This document shows, in pieces, positions 20,901 to 28,928 of a stretch of 64,000 nucleotides of DNA. A model generated the notes under the pieces. That model searched no databases. It saw only the letters and a list, made by a program, of their open reading frames with translations, and had not been told where the DNA came from. The position numbers were made by a program, and so were the translations under genes. Source of the DNA: a virus; IMG/VR virus record IMGVR_UViG_3300025141_008848, positions 62,001 through 126,000 of that record; one strand, given 5' to 3'. Numbering within the stretch: position 1 is the stretch's first letter; each line of letters opens with the position of its first letter.

Positions 20901-23900
20901 ATACGGCATCCCACAAGATTATGTATCCTGGTCCCAACTTATTGCAGCTCTGGTAAGTGTAGGTGTTGTGGATTACAGTGGTACCCTGGTAAGTCTAACT
21001 AGTACTTTTGACGAAGTATGTGAAGCAATATGGCTAGCAATTGGGTCGATGCCAGGTTCACTACCAAAGTGTATTACCATTACGATAGACCCATGTGAGT
21101 GTACTCAAAGTACATGTGATTGTGTAGCAGTTAATGGACCAGGAGGACAATTCACTAATCTTGGAGATTGTCAATCACTTCTAAATAACGTACCTTGTTG
21201 TGGTACCTGGTATTGTCCAGGACAAACTAACTGTACCTGCGTATTCCAACCTAATATATTAACTGGGTTTGCCACCCAAATAGATTGTTATAACGCTGTT
21301 AATTGTTGTGAAATACAAGAACCAGAATATGCCTGTATAGTAACAGCTCCATCTCCATCATTCGGAATACCTGATGTGTGTGACTGCATACAAACACCAG
21401 GAGGACCTTATACCGGACCAAACGCACTACTTGATTGTCAAACTGACCCAAATACTTGTTGTTCAGGTACTACAATGCCAGACTACTGGAAATGTGAATT
21501 ACAACCTGGGGGTAACTGTCTGTGTGTACTAGACCCCTCACCAACGATTAATTCTTTTACTAGTCTATTTGATTGTCAATCAACACCAGTCTCCAATTGT
21601 TGTTGGACAGGAGTAAGCTACACACATTATTGGGAGTGTATAGATTTCGGAGGTACCATAGGGTGTGAGTGTGTACAAACATCAACAGGTGCATGGCCTA
21701 CATCTGGAGACTGTGAAGCTCAACAAAGTCTATGTTGTTACAGTGGGGTTACAAAATGGGATTGTAAAGACCCGGGGAATGGTAATTGTACGTGCGTACA
21801 ATCAATATTTGGATTCTATACCAGTTTATATAATTGTGAACATAGTATACCTGCAGTAGTCCCACACCCAAACTGTTGTGAAAAAATTTATGGAAATTGT
21901 AAAACATGTGATGGAGCACAGCTAATCCATACAACAGGTAAACATTACGGTCCCCTAGGTGGGCTAGGTATAGCTTCTACAAATGGTGTAACCCTAGCAC
22001 CAATTGTGGATAGGGGTTTATGGGTTACAGGAACGAATAACTACGTATACTTAGATGTGGTAGAAGACCCATTGGATGGTTGTTGTTACGCACTTATTCA
22101 AACGACAAATCATAGTGGGGTTAATATGTTAGGGCCAGGAAGCCCACTTCTAACCTACTCACCAAGTATTGTGTATAATAACCACATTAACGGTTATTTT
22201 GCTGATGGTTCATATAATTCAGCTCCAGGTCCATGTGCAACAATACAACAAGTTTTTTGTCCATGGTGGCCTTGTGACCCTAGTTGTGTAGGAACAGTAA
22301 AAGGGTATGATTGTGATAATTGTCCCGGAACGTGTGTTTGTAACCCTAATAATACCGCAGGTGCTACGTTCCAAGGTCCAGGAGCATTAGCAGCGTGTCA
22401 AGCAGTTTGTATACAAGGGTGTGATGATTGTGCAGTTAGTTTAGCTGGTTATCTCACCGGACCAGTACAGTATGAGGGTGTATGGAGTGCTACTTTTAAT
22501 CCTCCATGGCATGTGTATGATATTAATGATTGTGTGGTAGACCCTGCAGACAACTGTTGTTATTGTTGTGTTGAAGACCCTACCGTTCTCAATCCGTGTA
22601 CACCAAACACACCACCACAACTATGTAAAGTGGCTGGGGAGGTATGGCATCCATTCCCAATATGTAAGTGTATGAAGCCAAATATACAACAATCCAAATC
22701 GAAAGCTAATCCGTGCATACCACAACCTTGTGCTCCTAATGAAACTTGGTTCGGAAACCCAATATGTGATTGTGTCCCGAACGGTCCTGGTGGTTCAGGT
22801 CCTGGTGGTTCAGGAAATATTAACGGATGTGCCGCCAAACATCAACCATCACTCAATCTTGGTGTGAGTGTTGGTGGTGTTGGGTCTATACCAGTAACAT
22901 GGGCAGATTGTAAACAAGATATAAATGGAGACCCATGTGGTCCTGGTGGCTCGAATCCAATTTGCAAGGACTGTGGTCCTGGTGCGATTACCTTCGATTA
23001 CTATGACCACAATACCAGTACCTGGCAGACGGCTAATATCACTGCCACACCCACCCTCCCAATTCCAGTATGGACACCAGGCACTTACACACCTACCGGT
23101 CAACAGGGTAACGTTGTTATGCATAACGGGTGTTGTTTTGTTGTTTGTAACACACACTCAACACCGACAACATATCTCAACCTATCTCCGACAGATGATT
23201 ATATGGAATACTTATGGTGTATGTCACAACACCCTGGAGGAAATCCACTTGATTGGCCAACACTAATGTCTGCCTTTGGTCAAAATCCTATGGCACAAGT
23301 TGTATATTTCCCATGTGATAAAGATTGTGTACCAAGTGTCCCTATAAGAAACAAGAGATATGATTGTAAACGACAAGCAACGTTGGGGAACCCAAATAAT
23401 ATGGGATGCGTACCAAACCCAAATGGAGTTTATGTAGATTTACCAACATGTCAAATTAACTGTAACCAACAGGAAGAATGTAAACAATGTTGTCAAAATA
23501 CTAATTGGGAACCAGGATTATCTGATGCAATGTCAATGACGAGCTCGTATACACTCCTACAATCAAACGCAAATCCGTGTGATTGTGAATTTTGGTTAGG
23601 TGTTGGTTGGGTTCCAGTACCACTTTCAAAATGTAAGGTACGAGATGGTTGTGTACAAGTTAAGGTATGTGACTCACCTTATGTGTGGGCAGGACAACCG
23701 ATATGTGATTGTGTTCTCCCAAACGATATCCCACACGAGGACTGGGCCCATGATGATGGTTGTGTACAAGATAAGGAATGTGAGAATGGTTGGACCTGGT
23801 CATGGAAATTATGTGACTGTGTTATTGAAACCAGAGAAAGATGTATGGAAAGAGAATGTGCAGCAGGAAAATTTTGGGATAAGGAAGTATGTAATTGTGT

Positions 23901-23922
23901 ACCACATAAAAAAATACCCTAA
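14947..23922 (+). CDS. Giant modular cysteine-rich tail/adhesin protein (2991 residues)
   Basis: I know no named family for the whole protein. Well over 200 cysteines (about 100 in the last 960 residues) are arranged in repeated modules. Residues about 233-300 look PKD-like (NWGDC ... HTYGGVGSRKITITHESPWG). Residues 2050-2312 hold six tandem copies of a 38-50-residue unit, (Y/W)xC...CxCV...(Y/F)xSxxxC...CC; divergent copies occur throughout. Seven segments read 'Y..GD.V......CCY..' (near residues 503, 609, 1192, 1801, 2359, 2511, 2708), recalling CBM5/12 chitin-binding folds. The end has C-x4-C..W....C-D-C-V units (near 2590, 2902, 2939, 2966). A GPGGS linker repeats at about residue 2613. 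There is no signal peptide, so it is made in the cytoplasm, as virion proteins are. Likely a disulfide-hardened receptor-binding appendage. Confidence 0.7.
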   Translation: MEVYKYRIKRTNPSIYWTVPCTGGTDFWPINLSTNCSGITMFNSTFSQVRDALEGDMNNFPQELTGCSIANPCVILNDTVVLPMFPSPDPFCIDSSSHPYILFTGLNLIQMGVQTFTGESYNDMISVFDLTNSTLSQPLNTQTSANLMPNSNSCFCQNPLGTNLNQIPILLDQDFNDIGHYDIWDGNIGQKDIFSNFVVTATTTAGNKIKIFNSTDFGYYKTFQDSPYTINWGDCNCNCPVPPCVNSFGDPCCETLQFPNLTNPVDHTYGGVGSRKITITHESPWGPTSVSQMITVPFMNYNALLATGNIPSFVSPVIGPNGPVGTNSYFGAYPSTPLDSGTDIMQYSGMSPIFAGGNNNDCFDVTGNTESLLGAFQNYTTSSTAGLPPGYQQGITVPLMGQVLNPITNTLVQGVSGKITQVNAQYTAYTISIGTNTPITFYDFSNGVTLYEAVSCGLDAFAFAAFDCVKCELGDCTYCETKDEYIDRITFLPESITFNAQHGEWLPTTNYVVGDIVFDSTWGECCCYMAVKDITQSATTLSPWAGVKPTDTFQGVWWYNGQPTEHIWEACTPECESCPDYTAIPCYDPTNWLNAYPTFGPPGPAGVYSNGNNYTAGTFTVSQFGNCYRALQTGTLPPPTGLTNNAYWDYIGCSSWICPPVSALTAGTVACELVPGTGSTSTGPCTTIGYTSYNDCFDDFLNGECCEDRYICTDQYSCQGCTGITSAHPLYNDPSGLDPLQGPVFDSELDCNAWCNPPAFSCTTQIASSNNCCVSLSCAEDNLNGTPGYYSSVVLPVIAAAGTNPAPFSNMIDYIASNYALWFVSPLTTPNPYDINDCNLGVVGIATACCDYTIWVYNCEDGCIPAFAGAGWPTPGDCWAANPQWAGYGTTPCGWICDPVCEPCVEVYQLGVGYPYTPQGLLDCEMNCSCVTDCYICDCTATTTGVNINCDLYHDPITGLAGCPHWPPNEGIPVNPGDPLTYLYQTNCLSACTCEGGIDCFISSIDGTQMGGCSSYPSLWHMAQQNATWSLGSPTDAAGNPTGYTTVEECCLATECCWAVCEEDPAVYDPGYFGITPSVNPALQGGGGGTYPCWWYSQSVPDVYSDFGGGQPSNCCSPLYINNAGANTGLAGCIQDHPNHPYCDMIDCINSLCPQPAPSNEMMCCVPPENSCICACDTWIAQNGSILVPSWEGPWNVGIYLEGDTVSYGDGNTPDCCWICTCPYDPLSQVFGSGVFDCSSSPPDDGPYSNGQPNCWQTCERLPATFPSPPSNIVGDPCGPCSGHVPPVTYSCSTAGCLASTCVFNPGGMNPSIWATQMNCYDNPMCDTPAYPGYDQCRADCYCADPNPLAEVTSCTVLQDYLNDIYSPGALGGVNGWIAGTGWYSTWPMTYPPVQPGLIFNTSGSFWWQYSSFDDCVLGVNAGVDCCDTSGFTYACDDTCNCPTVNGNPCVGGTGCYVVTSGPPGPFTSMGQCQAWCTWECDPTGPQICIFNALSIAATTYPSALACSVANTNCECVNGTVEYWCDWAGADAGYYNTLGAVPCVDSVYMSSQVPAYQAMAIGQGATGPADPANNYHDAVVLGNNPTGQGFPTIQQCQEKCRFCCDCAPPGSGICDLCGDPAVTICSWGDQFCSAGTACQYGSSYLSPYDCQQNTTPYPCAAPITEYCCHAVDGCLSYMGAYVAGTNPVTSDGVGCVSFHTIAGCDGECNFVCGDCTPTGGQCDCTFVNTLTPNCLAPYPFTTMADCQFYLSTAVNLLYDAGSCCRCYDCFLNSPITYSAYDVGSSTWITMSTPIPTFTTSALAWVAGTQYNTGDVVSELFDGDDCCYVCVWGANETGGITTNWTWNPSFYYTAYVNDVGLGNPVWPGGGTGSLAWIPCDAGCVNVQIITYNCIPGAIFDSCEYDTNGNLMNLIVPTTVFLSQNDVVRRLADPLGTPNLQSTNIFTIKFPYGGWPVGYPANPCLYNGFPLAIAGGFLSIDSDMAMQYGIPQDYVSWSQLIAALVSVGVVDYSGTLVSLTSTFDEVCEAIWLAIGSMPGSLPKCITITIDPCECTQSTCDCVAVNGPGGQFTNLGDCQSLLNNVPCCGTWYCPGQTNCTCVFQPNILTGFATQIDCYNAVNCCEIQEPEYACIVTAPSPSFGIPDVCDCIQTPGGPYTGPNALLDCQTDPNTCCSGTTMPDYWKCELQPGGNCLCVLDPSPTINSFTSLFDCQSTPVSNCCWTGVSYTHYWECIDFGGTIGCECVQTSTGAWPTSGDCEAQQSLCCYSGVTKWDCKDPGNGNCTCVQSIFGFYTSLYNCEHSIPAVVPHPNCCEKIYGNCKTCDGAQLIHTTGKHYGPLGGLGIASTNGVTLAPIVDRGLWVTGTNNYVYLDVVEDPLDGCCYALIQTTNHSGVNMLGPGSPLLTYSPSIVYNNHINGYFADGSYNSAPGPCATIQQVFCPWWPCDPSCVGTVKGYDCDNCPGTCVCNPNNTAGATFQGPGALAACQAVCIQGCDDCAVSLAGYLTGPVQYEGVWSATFNPPWHVYDINDCVVDPADNCCYCCVEDPTVLNPCTPNTPPQLCKVAGEVWHPFPICKCMKPNIQQSKSKANPCIPQPCAPNETWFGNPICDCVPNGPGGSGPGGSGNINGCAAKHQPSLNLGVSVGGVGSIPVTWADCKQDINGDPCGPGGSNPICKDCGPGAITFDYYDHNTSTWQTANITATPTLPIPVWTPGTYTPTGQQGNVVMHNGCCFVVCNTHSTPTTYLNLSPTDDYMEYLWCMSQHPGGNPLDWPTLMSAFGQNPMAQVVYFPCDKDCVPSVPIRNKRYDCKRQATLGNPNNMGCVPNPNGVYVDLPTCQINCNQQEECKQCCQNTNWEPGLSDAMSMTSSYTLLQSNANPCDCEFWLGVGWVPVPLSKCKVRDGCVQVKVCDSPYVWAGQPICDCVLPNDIPHEDWAHDDGCVQDKECENGWTWSWKLCDCVIETRERCMERECAAGKFWDKEVCNCVPHKKIP
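22783..22812 (+). repeat. 15-bp tandem duplication encoding a Gly-Pro-Gly-Gly-Ser linker
   Basis: GGTCCTGGTGGTTCA occurs twice in a row (22783-22797, 22798-22812), and a near copy (GGTCCTGGTGGCTCG) appears at about 22939. It encodes a flexible linker between the Cys modules of the giant tail protein. Confidence 0.85.
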
Positions 23923-23930
23923 AAAAGATA

Positions 23931-24572
23931 ATGGAAAAAATAAGTACACCACTAGAAAAAGAATGGGGTAAGGTTTTTAAATTTGAAGTAGGCCCCATTA
24001 AAGTAACTAAAAAACTTTATAGGCCTACCATTAAAAGATTTGAAAAGTGGTTAAATATAATAGAAAAAGAAGAGTATTTTAATAAATTTGATTTCCTACT
24101 AACAGGTTCTTTCCCTAACTATATTAATAATAATCTACCTTGGCAAACTTGGGATATAGATATTATTTTAATTGATAACGGAAATAATAGTTTAGAATTA
24201 ATTAGAGATACACTGGTACATCTATCTACAATAGCATTAGAACAATGTGATTTTTATATAGATGTTTATTACCAGAATAAAAAAAATGTGGAATTAAACA
24301 AAGTTTGTTATAGAGGAGGTATAAAAAATTGTAAACCTTACAGTTTTGAAAAAGTAGGATTATCTTACGCACCTCATGTTAAAAGAGACGGTGTTATAGT
24401 ATCTAATTGGAATATTGATGAAGAGGTTATAAATGGATTATGGGTTACCAGACTACAATTTCCTTCCGCAAAACAAATCCAAAGAATCAATACTGGATTT
24501 AAATATGATGACGAGATTTACTTAAGTGAGTACAAAAAACATTTTCCACTAATAGAAACAGTAGATAAATAA
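23931..24572 (+). CDS. Putative nucleotidyltransferase-fold protein
   Basis: 213 residues. The motif LLTGSFPNYINN (about residues 57-68) followed by TWDIDIILID (about residues 74-83) is the hG(S/G)...D-h-D signature of the nucleotidyltransferase (Pol beta) fold. FYIDVYY (about residue 115) can supply the third acidic residue. I see no family-specific motif for a tRNA enzyme, antibiotic-modifying enzyme or toxin MNT. It sits alone in the tail block between the giant Cys-rich gene and a small unknown gene. It might modify a virion or host component, but that is only inference. A chance match to the motif cannot be excluded. Confidence 0.5.
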   Translation: MEKISTPLEKEWGKVFKFEVGPIKVTKKLYRPTIKRFEKWLNIIEKEEYFNKFDFLLTGSFPNYINNNLPWQTWDIDIILIDNGNNSLELIRDTLVHLSTIALEQCDFYIDVYYQNKKNVELNKVCYRGGIKNCKPYSFEKVGLSYAPHVKRDGVIVSNWNIDEEVINGLWVTRLQFPSAKQIQRINTGFKYDDEIYLSEYKKHFPLIETVDK

Positions 24573-24581
24573 GTGTTATGA

Positions 24582-24588
24582 TATTTAT
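24582..24588 (+). promoter_or_regulatory. TATTTAT element upstream of the 24602 operon
   Basis: TATTTATTATAAAATAA lies in the 29-bp gap after the nucleotidyltransferase-like gene and ends 13 nt before the next ATG. It is nearly identical over 14 bases to the copy before gp25. Confidence 0.5.
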
Positions 24589-24601
24589 TATAAAATAAGT
24601 A

Positions 24602-24823
24602 ATGGGACTGAGTGAAGTAAAAGTAACGGGATGTATATTACCTTTAACTAAATTAGAGGTTTTAATGAATATGGTACAAAGACCAGAAGTAAGGTCAAAT
24701 ATATTTATTGAAAGAGGTAAAGTGACAGTTTTTGAGAAAGCACAAAGGTTAGGACAAATAAACAGTATAGGTGAATTAGAATTACACGGATACGGATACT
24801 ATAAAGTAGAAAAACAACCATAA
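24602..24823 (+). CDS. Small hypothetical protein in the tail block
   Basis: 73 residues, not recognised. Predicted as one helix (PLTKLEVLMNMVQRPEV) followed by short strands (NIFIERGKVTVF, LELHGYGYYKVE). It has no membrane segment and no Cys pairs. It is the first gene after a TATTTAT element and sits 3 nt before a structural gene, so it is probably a small virion component or assembly factor. Confidence 0.55.
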   Translation: MGLSEVKVTGCILPLTKLEVLMNMVQRPEVRSNIFIERGKVTVFEKAQRLGQINSIGELELHGYGYYKVEKQP

Positions 24824-24826
24824 ATT

Positions 24827-25750
24827 ATGGCATTAGGAGCATACGGAATTAAGAGACCAGCAGATGTAAAAGTAGAAGACGTACAAATACTTGTTCATCA
24901 ACAAGCTAGTAGAGACTCATCAGCAGCACCTTCAGTCTATGAGGTACCAGCAACCACAGTATTAACCCCAATACTCCACGCTTCACCTACTCAAACTGGA
25001 GGACCCGCAGGTGAAATTTTGGGGGGACTTTACGATTTACAATTACCCTCAGCAGTATTCGCTAGTAGAGGGATTTATACGGTATATATTAGACCAGTAG
25101 AAATCAGAACAACAATATTGGATTGTGGGATTTTATCGTCACTACCAAATGTAAAAGGACTTGTATTTGACCTTAACTCGATACCACTACAGTATAGAAA
25201 TAGGTTTTCCCCTATGGATTTAGTGGGGTATAGAATAGAATATCTAGATTCAGACAGTGGTGCAAAAATTAATAACTTTTTTAGGATAGTTACCTCTAAT
25301 TTTTATTGTGCGACAGTAGAACAAAATAACACCAACCCAAATCAAACATCACCTAGATATGTTTATACAAACGCAAAAACTAATTTAGTATATTGTACAC
25401 TAACACCAACCAGTGCACCATCTAATAACCCTAACGCAATACCATTTATAGGACAACCAGGACAATCTGTAATAATCACAAACACTTATTTTAACCCTAT
25501 AGTACTTGATATAGAAATGGTAGACCATGATTTCGACACTCTAGCTATTGCACTTTATGGTAATCAAGCAAAATCTATAGATAGTGGAATTTACACCCTT
25601 TATGATTTAAGTGGTGCGGATAACATATACATGCAATATGATTTATATGAGGTTAGAGACCAATTTAACGGACAATTATTCGAAATTAAACAAAATAGAG
25701 GAAACAATATTGATTTTAGTCAAATGTTTGGTACAATAACTAACTTTTAA
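24827..25750 (+). CDS. Putative tail structural protein
   Basis: 307 residues, not recognised. The N-terminus GAYGIKRPADVKVEDVQILV is followed by beta-rich sequence with few charges, and near the end an acidic strand pair (LDIEMVDHDFDTLAIALYG). It lacks signal peptide, membrane helix and enzyme motifs. Tight spacing (3 nt before, 5 nt after) places it with the 1055-residue tail protein that follows. It may be a baseplate or tail-terminus component. Confidence 0.55.
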   Translation: MALGAYGIKRPADVKVEDVQILVHQQASRDSSAAPSVYEVPATTVLTPILHASPTQTGGPAGEILGGLYDLQLPSAVFASRGIYTVYIRPVEIRTTILDCGILSSLPNVKGLVFDLNSIPLQYRNRFSPMDLVGYRIEYLDSDSGAKINNFFRIVTSNFYCATVEQNNTNPNQTSPRYVYTNAKTNLVYCTLTPTSAPSNNPNAIPFIGQPGQSVIITNTYFNPIVLDIEMVDHDFDTLAIALYGNQAKSIDSGIYTLYDLSGADNIYMQYDLYEVRDQFNGQLFEIKQNRGNNIDFSQMFGTITNF

Positions 25751-25755
25751 AAATT

Positions 25756-28700
25756 ATGGCTAGTAATAGATTTAGATACCCACCGGCCCCTAATCACGGA
25801 GGGGATACATTTAGTGACTATCTTGTAGGTAACCAATTTATGGGTAGCCAACAAATGACACTGGGTAATTTCTATAGTATGCCACCCTACGGTAAACCAA
25901 ACTCACCAGAATATAATGTAGGTACATTCTCCACCCCAATAACCCTAGAATCACTAAATATAGAAAATTTAGCTCTAGCACAACAATTATCTAGTAATAA
26001 TCTTGAGGTGTTTGTCAATAACAATATAAGTGATATTTCTAGTTTTGTTTTATATGGGTCATTAAAGAAAAGATTATCTATTGCGGTCCAAAATATAGTT
26101 AATTTTTTTCCAGGAGCTTTATTTGTTGATGGGATAGATACTAATTACTTACCAGGTAATACTACAGCATATGATATATTATATAACTTAGCGACAGAAG
26201 AAACGACATTTAAAACTAATGTTAATATCTTATCTAACCCATTTAGTATAGAATTTACTACCAACGGAAATCAGATGAATGAAAATATTAGTCCAGAACA
26301 AATATTGAATAATTTTGAAATGTTTGGGATTTCTGCAAATACTTTGATAAATATAGCAGATGGAACCACGTCCTCATTAAGAAACCTAACTAAAGAATTT
26401 AAAAAATACTCATTAAGTTTTAGTGGGAAAGTGGGTGAAAAAGAATATAGGATAACCAACCTAGAACCACAAAACACAAATAATAATTATCTAGTTTTTA
26501 CTGTTAAAGGGAACCCGTTTAATGTATCAACACTAGCTGGTGCATCCCCAACACTAACAACCAATACATTTTATATTAAACCCACCCAACAACAAACAGA
26601 AGAAGAATTTAAAAAATTCCAGAGTATAGAAGCATTTTTGGTTAATAGAGGAGTTTCACCCATATACACGGCTACATTTAATACCATTAAAGAAACCACT
26701 GAAGGTGTTAAATATTATGATAAAATAAAAAAGACATGGCCACTAGAGGATAATGTCAATATAGATACCACAACTGAAAATTATACTAACTACCTAATAT
26801 CATTATCTGAGTTAGGTGAAGAGTTAGACCAAGAAAAAACAAATTTAATTTCTAGATTTTTAACTTCACCTATATTAAAAGAATTTGATGGTACTAACCA
26901 AAAAATAGAAAAAACATTACAGATATATGGGAGAAGTTTTGATGACATCAAAACTTTTGTAGATGGAATATCTTATATGACTAATGTGAGTTATGATGGT
27001 GAAAATAATATACCTAATGAACTCATCAAGAATTTTGCACAAACTTTAGGATGGTCTACACCAAGTACACTAAACAACACTACCTTCTTAGACAGTGTCT
27101 TAGGTGTAAACACACCACAGTATTCCGGAACAAGTGTATCCAAAACACCTGCAGAACTGGACATAGAATTATATAGAAGAATATTACTCAATACAGGATA
27201 CCTATTTAAATCTAAAGGAACAAGAAAATCTATAGAATTTTTATTAGGACTTTTAGGTGCACCTGAAGCACTAGTTGAGTTTAATGAGTATGTTGTATTA
27301 GCAGATGCACCAATTAAATTAGACTCAGGGGTTAAATTTGTTTGGGCCTCTCAACCAAACGCAGTTACAGAACCTTCCTACGAAAAGGTAGAAAGTAAAT
27401 TTACAAACCAATGGCAAAAAATATCCGGAGGGTCATATACCACTACTACTATAAATTATAGCATACCATTTGGGCAATACTACTATTCTACCGGAACAAC
27501 ACAAAACCCATTTACACTCGTAGATTATCCTATTGATAGTCAGGGATATCCAACAACTCCTCGAATCACTAATAACTATTTTTTCCAGAGAGGAGCAGGA
27601 TGGTTTGAAATGACGGATAAACATAAGTCGGAATTAGTAATTAACATTAGTGCATCCACCCTTACAGGATGTACCCCAAACATAGTAAATAAATTTAGTG
27701 AATTTACATGGGGTGGTTTTTGGACACTCGGACAGTATTCTAATTCAGTAAAATGTCCTTATTTAGATAGGTTTAGAAGGTTTCCACATATGTCATTTGG
27801 TTTTGGATTAACCAGAATGATAGACGATAAAAAATCTTGGGTTCTAAAGGAAGGTACCCAGTATAGGGATTACTCCTTTAATAATAGAGACGCGTACTAC
27901 CAAACACAAAATGAAAAGTTAGTTCTAAATGTTAAAAATGTTGAATTAGGATTAAATATTGGGCAAGGACTAACATATGATGTGTGGAAACAATCAGCCC
28001 AATCAGACTGTTTTTTTAGTGGGGGAACATTACCTTATCCATATCCTACCACAGGAGGAAGGTGGGACTCCACAAACCCAAAAATTAACGCAAAAACTAC
28101 CGACTTTAAAACGTTTAAAGACCATTTTTGGAAAGTGTTTATTGATGCCAAAAATCGAATGACCATAAATGATGGTAAAACAGGGGGATATCCTACCTTA
28201 CAAAAAATATATCTAGACTATCTCTATAAAAGTTGTGGGGAAAATAATAAGTACACATATAATAAAATGATTGAGTATGCACAATCGATGGGAGACTATT
28301 GGATAAAGATTATCGAACAAATGGTTCCAGCCACTACATTATGGACAAGTGGAGTTAAAATACAAAACTCTGCTTTTCATAGAGATAAGTTTGTATACCA
28401 ATGTTTTAATGTTACAGGGACAAGTCTATCTACAGTATTAAGTTCTACACTTTTAGTATCCAGTACAGGATTTACTGGGTTTCCCGCACCACAATTTATG
28501 AGTGCCCCACCATCATTAAGAATAGCAGCACCCCCACAGTCAGGTACAACGTTCTATAATAATTTATTAAGTGGGGCTCTTGTAATTCCACGTTCCACTT
28601 ACGCAAATTCTTATAATATAGATAACCAAGGAAAGACATTTGGTGGTGCCTTAACGAGTAAAGAAACCAATAAACTCGCTAATAAGTTTCATAGTAATAA

Positions 28701-28923
28701 AAAAGAATATATAGATAAATCCGTATTTACAAAAAAAGGTAGTACTAGTAATTTATTATGTATACATGGTATGAAGGAGCTACGTGGTGGAGATACAACA
28801 TGGTTAGAAAGTTATCGATTAACCCCTAGACCAAGTACACAAAGAGGCGGAATTGAGGGTGGTACCACTATAAATACTAGTAGTCAAGTGAACCACTCTG
28901 GGAGAATGGGTGGTAGTTATTAA
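25756..28923 (+). CDS. Large tail structural protein with tail-protein-I-like segment
   Basis: 1055 residues. The most recognisable part is at about residues 470-510: ELYRRILLNTGYLFKSKGTR, then SIEFLLGLLGAPEALVEFNEY. This resembles the 'LyRriL.n...L.ksKGT...i..lL...G.p' stretch of phage tail protein I-like and related baseplate proteins. The N-terminus (NRFRYPPAPNHGGDTFSDYL) is proline-rich. The last 60 residues are rich in Arg, Gly and Thr (GGIEGGTTINTSSQ). There is no membrane segment. It is likely a baseplate protein that links to the fibres encoded downstream; the exact role is unknown. Confidence 0.6.
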   Translation: MASNRFRYPPAPNHGGDTFSDYLVGNQFMGSQQMTLGNFYSMPPYGKPNSPEYNVGTFSTPITLESLNIENLALAQQLSSNNLEVFVNNNISDISSFVLYGSLKKRLSIAVQNIVNFFPGALFVDGIDTNYLPGNTTAYDILYNLATEETTFKTNVNILSNPFSIEFTTNGNQMNENISPEQILNNFEMFGISANTLINIADGTTSSLRNLTKEFKKYSLSFSGKVGEKEYRITNLEPQNTNNNYLVFTVKGNPFNVSTLAGASPTLTTNTFYIKPTQQQTEEEFKKFQSIEAFLVNRGVSPIYTATFNTIKETTEGVKYYDKIKKTWPLEDNVNIDTTTENYTNYLISLSELGEELDQEKTNLISRFLTSPILKEFDGTNQKIEKTLQIYGRSFDDIKTFVDGISYMTNVSYDGENNIPNELIKNFAQTLGWSTPSTLNNTTFLDSVLGVNTPQYSGTSVSKTPAELDIELYRRILLNTGYLFKSKGTRKSIEFLLGLLGAPEALVEFNEYVVLADAPIKLDSGVKFVWASQPNAVTEPSYEKVESKFTNQWQKISGGSYTTTTINYSIPFGQYYYSTGTTQNPFTLVDYPIDSQGYPTTPRITNNYFFQRGAGWFEMTDKHKSELVINISASTLTGCTPNIVNKFSEFTWGGFWTLGQYSNSVKCPYLDRFRRFPHMSFGFGLTRMIDDKKSWVLKEGTQYRDYSFNNRDAYYQTQNEKLVLNVKNVELGLNIGQGLTYDVWKQSAQSDCFFSGGTLPYPYPTTGGRWDSTNPKINAKTTDFKTFKDHFWKVFIDAKNRMTINDGKTGGYPTLQKIYLDYLYKSCGENNKYTYNKMIEYAQSMGDYWIKIIEQMVPATTLWTSGVKIQNSAFHRDKFVYQCFNVTGTSLSTVLSSTLLVSSTGFTGFPAPQFMSAPPSLRIAAPPQSGTTFYNNLLSGALVIPRSTYANSYNIDNQGKTFGGALTSKETNKLANKFHSNKKEYIDKSVFTKKGSTSNLLCIHGMKELRGGDTTWLESYRLTPRPSTQRGGIEGGTTINTSSQVNHSGRMGGSY

Positions 28924-28928
28924 AAGTT

